Shown here: one piece after another, positions 12,164 to 14,151 of the stretch
Numbering within the stretch: the first letter of the stretch is position 1
How the letters are laid out: each line of letters opens with the position of its first letter
Assembly: GCA_036821485.1 (NCBI GenBank)
Contig: DAISJM010000067.1
Location: 1 to 14,151 of the forward strand
Length of the DNA stretch: 14,151 nt
From: DAISJM01 sp036821485
Lineage (GTDB): Bacteria; Verrucomicrobiota; Kiritimatiellia; CAIQIC01; JAGNIJ01
Reading direction: 5' to 3'
Notes under the pieces: model-generated
The model's input: the letters and a program-made list of their open reading frames with translations, nothing else
What the model was told of the DNA's origin: nothing
Database searches by the model: none
Program-made: the position numbers and the translations under genes

Positions 12164-13264
12164 TTGAAGGTGGCGGTAGCCTGCGGGGGAACGGGCGGAC
12201 ATATTTTCCCGGGATTGGCGACGGCGGATGCTTTGCACGAGCGCGGGCATGACGTCACGTTGTGGCTTGCGGGCAAGGATGTGGAGACGCCGGCGTTGAA
12301 GAGTTGGACCGGGCGGCTCATCACGGTGCCCTCCGAAGGGTTGCCTTCCGGTTTCTCCCTGCGGACGGTGCGTGCCTTGTGGCGTATTCTTCGGGCGGTG
12401 CGGGAATGCCGCCGCATCATGAAGGTCGAGCAACCCGACGTGCTTCTCGCGATGGGCAGCTACGCCTCGGTGGGGCCGGTGGCGGCGGCTTTGTCGCGGC
12501 GCGTGCCGGTTGTTCTTCACGAGGCGAACGTGTTGCCGGGCCGGGCGATCGCGTTGTTTGCCAAAAGGGCCACGGCCGTGGCGGCGAGTTTTGAAGAATC
12601 CCGTTTCTACCTGAAGCGGAAAGAGATCGTGATTACCGGCATGCCGATCCGCAAGGAGCTGGAAGCCGCGGCGGGTCGCGCGCGGCCGGCGGATGTGAAC
12701 CGGAATCTTTTCACGGTCCTGGTGATGGGCGGGAGCCGCGGGGCGCACCGGTTGAACGATGTGGTTTCTGCGGCGCTGGCGCAGATCCACAAACTGGGGC
12801 ACAAGATCCAGGTCATCCACCTGACGGGCGTGGCGGACGAGGAAGCGGTGCGCAAGGTGTATGCGGATGCCGGGGTCCCGGCGCGAGTGCATGCCTTCAG
12901 CAGTGATATGGCGTCGATCTATGCGGTGACGGATTTGGCCATTTGCAGATCGGGCGCGGCGACTTGCGGCGAGCTTGCGGTGTTTGCGGTGCCGGCGCTG
13001 CTGGTGCCGTATCCGTTTGCTGCGCGCGATCACCAGATGGCGAATGCGCGGGCGTTGGAGAAAGACGGCGCGGCAGATGTCGTGCCGGAACGTGATCTTG
13101 GCGTGGCGTGGCTGATGGACTATGTGGCGGGATGCATGAGTGACTCGGGGCGGCTGGCCCGGATGAGTGCATCGGCGCGCTCGCGCGCGCCGGGGAGCGC
13201 AGCGGTCCGCCTTGCAGAGCTCGTCATCCAAGTCGGGAAGCGGAACGATGGCCAGCATCCGTAA
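12164..13264 (+). CDS. murG: UDP-N-acetylglucosamine--lipid I GlcNAc transferase
   Basis: A 366-residue GT28-family enzyme that adds GlcNAc to undecaprenyl-PP-MurNAc-pentapeptide (lipid I) to make lipid II, at the inner face of the cytoplasmic membrane. Signatures are GGTGGHIFPGLA at 8-19, the variant HEANVLPG (commonly HEQN), the GGSRGA loop at 189-194, and the donor-binding C-R-S-G-A-A-T-C-G-E at 261-270 followed by D-H-Q at 289-291 in the NA motif. The length is normal. The start is a TTG at 12164 with a full AAGGAG seven bases upstream. The end overlaps murC by 17 bases, so the two are coupled. Confidence 0.96.
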   Translation: MKVAVACGGTGGHIFPGLATADALHERGHDVTLWLAGKDVETPALKSWTGRLITVPSEGLPSGFSLRTVRALWRILRAVRECRRIMKVEQPDVLLAMGSYASVGPVAAALSRRVPVVLHEANVLPGRAIALFAKRATAVAASFEESRFYLKRKEIVITGMPIRKELEAAAGRARPADVNRNLFTVLVMGGSRGAHRLNDVVSAALAQIHKLGHKIQVIHLTGVADEEAVRKVYADAGVPARVHAFSSDMASIYAVTDLAICRSGAATCGELAVFAVPALLVPYPFAARDHQMANARALEKDGAADVVPERDLGVAWLMDYVAGCMSDSGRLARMSASARSRAPGSAAVRLAELVIQVGKRNDGQHP

Positions 13265-14151
13265 TCTTGAGTCCAACCTGCAGCAGCTTGAAGCTGTTCG
13301 CGCGGAACTACTGCGACCGGGGCGGGGAGCGCACATGGTGGGCGTGGGTGGCGTGGGGATGGCCGGCCTCGCCGTTCACCTGGCGCACAGGGGGTTCGTG
13401 GTGTCGGGGTGCGACAGTTCCCGCAGCAGCCGCATTCTGTCGTGGCTTCAGCAGTCGGGCGTTGCCGTGGCGGTCGGTCATTCCGGGTCGCATCTCTCCG
13501 CGGGTACAGGTTTCGTGGTGAGAACGGCCGCGGTGCGCGACGATGCGCCGGAGATTCGGACCGCCCGGGAACTCGGTATTCCGGTTTATCTTCGCGGGGT
13601 GTTTCTGCCCGCGATGCTCGATGGCCGGACGTCGGTGGCGGTGAGCGGGACGCATGGAAAGACGACGACGTCGGCGATGATCGCGCAGATTCTCGCGGCG
13701 GCGGGGCGCAAGCCCGCGTTTTGCGTGGGCGGAGAGGTGGAGGCGCTGGGGGGTGTCGCGGCGGTGGGCGACGATCGCGTGATGGTGGTCGAGGCGGACG
13801 AGAGCGATGGGACGGTTGCGCTGTACAGCCCGGACATTGCGGTGGTGACGAACATTGAATATGACCACATGGAGCATTTCTCGGATGAGGGTGAGCTGTT
13901 TGAATGCTTCCGGCGGTTCATGTCGCAGGCTGGTCTGGTGGTGTACGGTGCCGACGATCCGCATGCCTGTGAGGCGGGCGATGAACTGGCCGGCGGCGGC
14001 ATTTCGTTCGGCTTTTCCGAGAAGGCGCGGGTGCGTGCGACGGAGATCGAAGAGCTCAAGCAGGGCATTCATTTTACGGTCGTGCGGGATGGGGCGGTGG
14101 TGGGGCGCATCGAGCTGCCGGCGCCGGGGCGGCACAACGTGTTGAATGCGC
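13248..14151 (+). CDS. murC: UDP-N-acetylmuramate--L-alanine ligase, cut by right edge
   Basis: The first 301 codons of the cytoplasmic ATP-dependent ligase that adds L-Ala to UDP-MurNAc. Seen are the N-terminal nucleotide-binding loop GVGGVGMAGL, the ATP P-loop GTHGKTTT at 134-141, the VEADESDGT motif, TNIEYDHMEHF, and PGRHNVLNA at the edge. The frame is open to the end of the window. The ATG at 13248 has GGGAAG seven bases upstream and keeps the short strand AHMVGVGG that family members have before the loop. The ATG at 13335, with GGGGAG five bases upstream, is a possible shorter start. The order murG-murC agrees with the dcw cluster, but ftsW and mraY are not upstream here. Confidence 0.95.
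   Translation, partial: MASIRNLESNLQQLEAVRAELLRPGRGAHMVGVGGVGMAGLAVHLAHRGFVVSGCDSSRSSRILSWLQQSGVAVAVGHSGSHLSAGTGFVVRTAAVRDDAPEIRTARELGIPVYLRGVFLPAMLDGRTSVAVSGTHGKTTTSAMIAQILAAAGRKPAFCVGGEVEALGGVAAVGDDRVMVVEADESDGTVALYSPDIAVVTNIEYDHMEHFSDEGELFECFRRFMSQAGLVVYGADDPHACEAGDELAGGGISFGFSEKARVRATEIEELKQGIHFTVVRDGAVVGRIELPAPGRHNVLNA

Noticed and set aside
13335..14151. Shorter murC start
   Set aside because: It has a good ribosome binding site but would remove most of the first strand before the nucleotide-binding loop; kept only as an alternative.

Overview
The window holds the intI-proximal end of a chromosomal integron (1-6473) joined to bacterial housekeeping and cell-envelope genes (7138-14151). 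There is no rRNA or protein marker that fixes the taxon. The GC-rich chromosomal side, a GH172/DUF2961 lipoprotein, a LysM lipoprotein beside murG-murC, a long integron integrase, and purine-rich dispersed repeats between genes together suggest a member of the PVC superphylum (Verrucomicrobiota/Kiritimatiellota-like). That placement is an inference.

Region 1 (1-4574) is a cassette array. Eleven attC sites (61-75 bp palindromes) separate short genes, all transcribed on the minus strand, away from intI. Each cassette boundary can be checked internally: the R'' box of every attC is the exact reverse complement of the first seven bases (core site) of that same cassette, which lie at the far end of its gene. 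This holds for all 11 cassettes. Nine of them carry one gene each (small membrane proteins, a lipoprotein, a secreted HEAT-like protein, a coiled-coil/zinc protein and a small soluble protein). The other two are near-copies of a 223-bp cassette with no convincing gene, one at position 1 next to attI and one at position 9. A twelfth cassette is cut by the left edge.

Region 2 (4568-5141) runs from the attI crossover to intI. It holds two candidate cassette promoters reading into the array, a 17-bp perfect inverted repeat with a third copy of its core, and a purine-rich stretch of degenerate repeats. Region 3 (5142-6473) is intI, divergent from the array and carrying the IntI-specific insertion. 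It has an unusual N-terminal extension of about 130 residues. Region 4 (6474-7137) is non-coding and repeat-rich, and includes a second copy of a 64-bp repeat found upstream of intI.

Region 5 (7138-14151) is ordinary chromosome in tone: a GH172-family lipoprotein with a promoter placed for a leaderless mRNA, then a tight same-strand run of a TPR/LysM lipoprotein, two proteins with C-terminal membrane anchors, an Ogt-type DNA methyltransferase, murG, and murC (cut by the right edge). The last genes carry out lipid II synthesis and UDP-MurNAc-L-Ala ligation, so this run looks like a cell-wall operon with lineage-specific additions.
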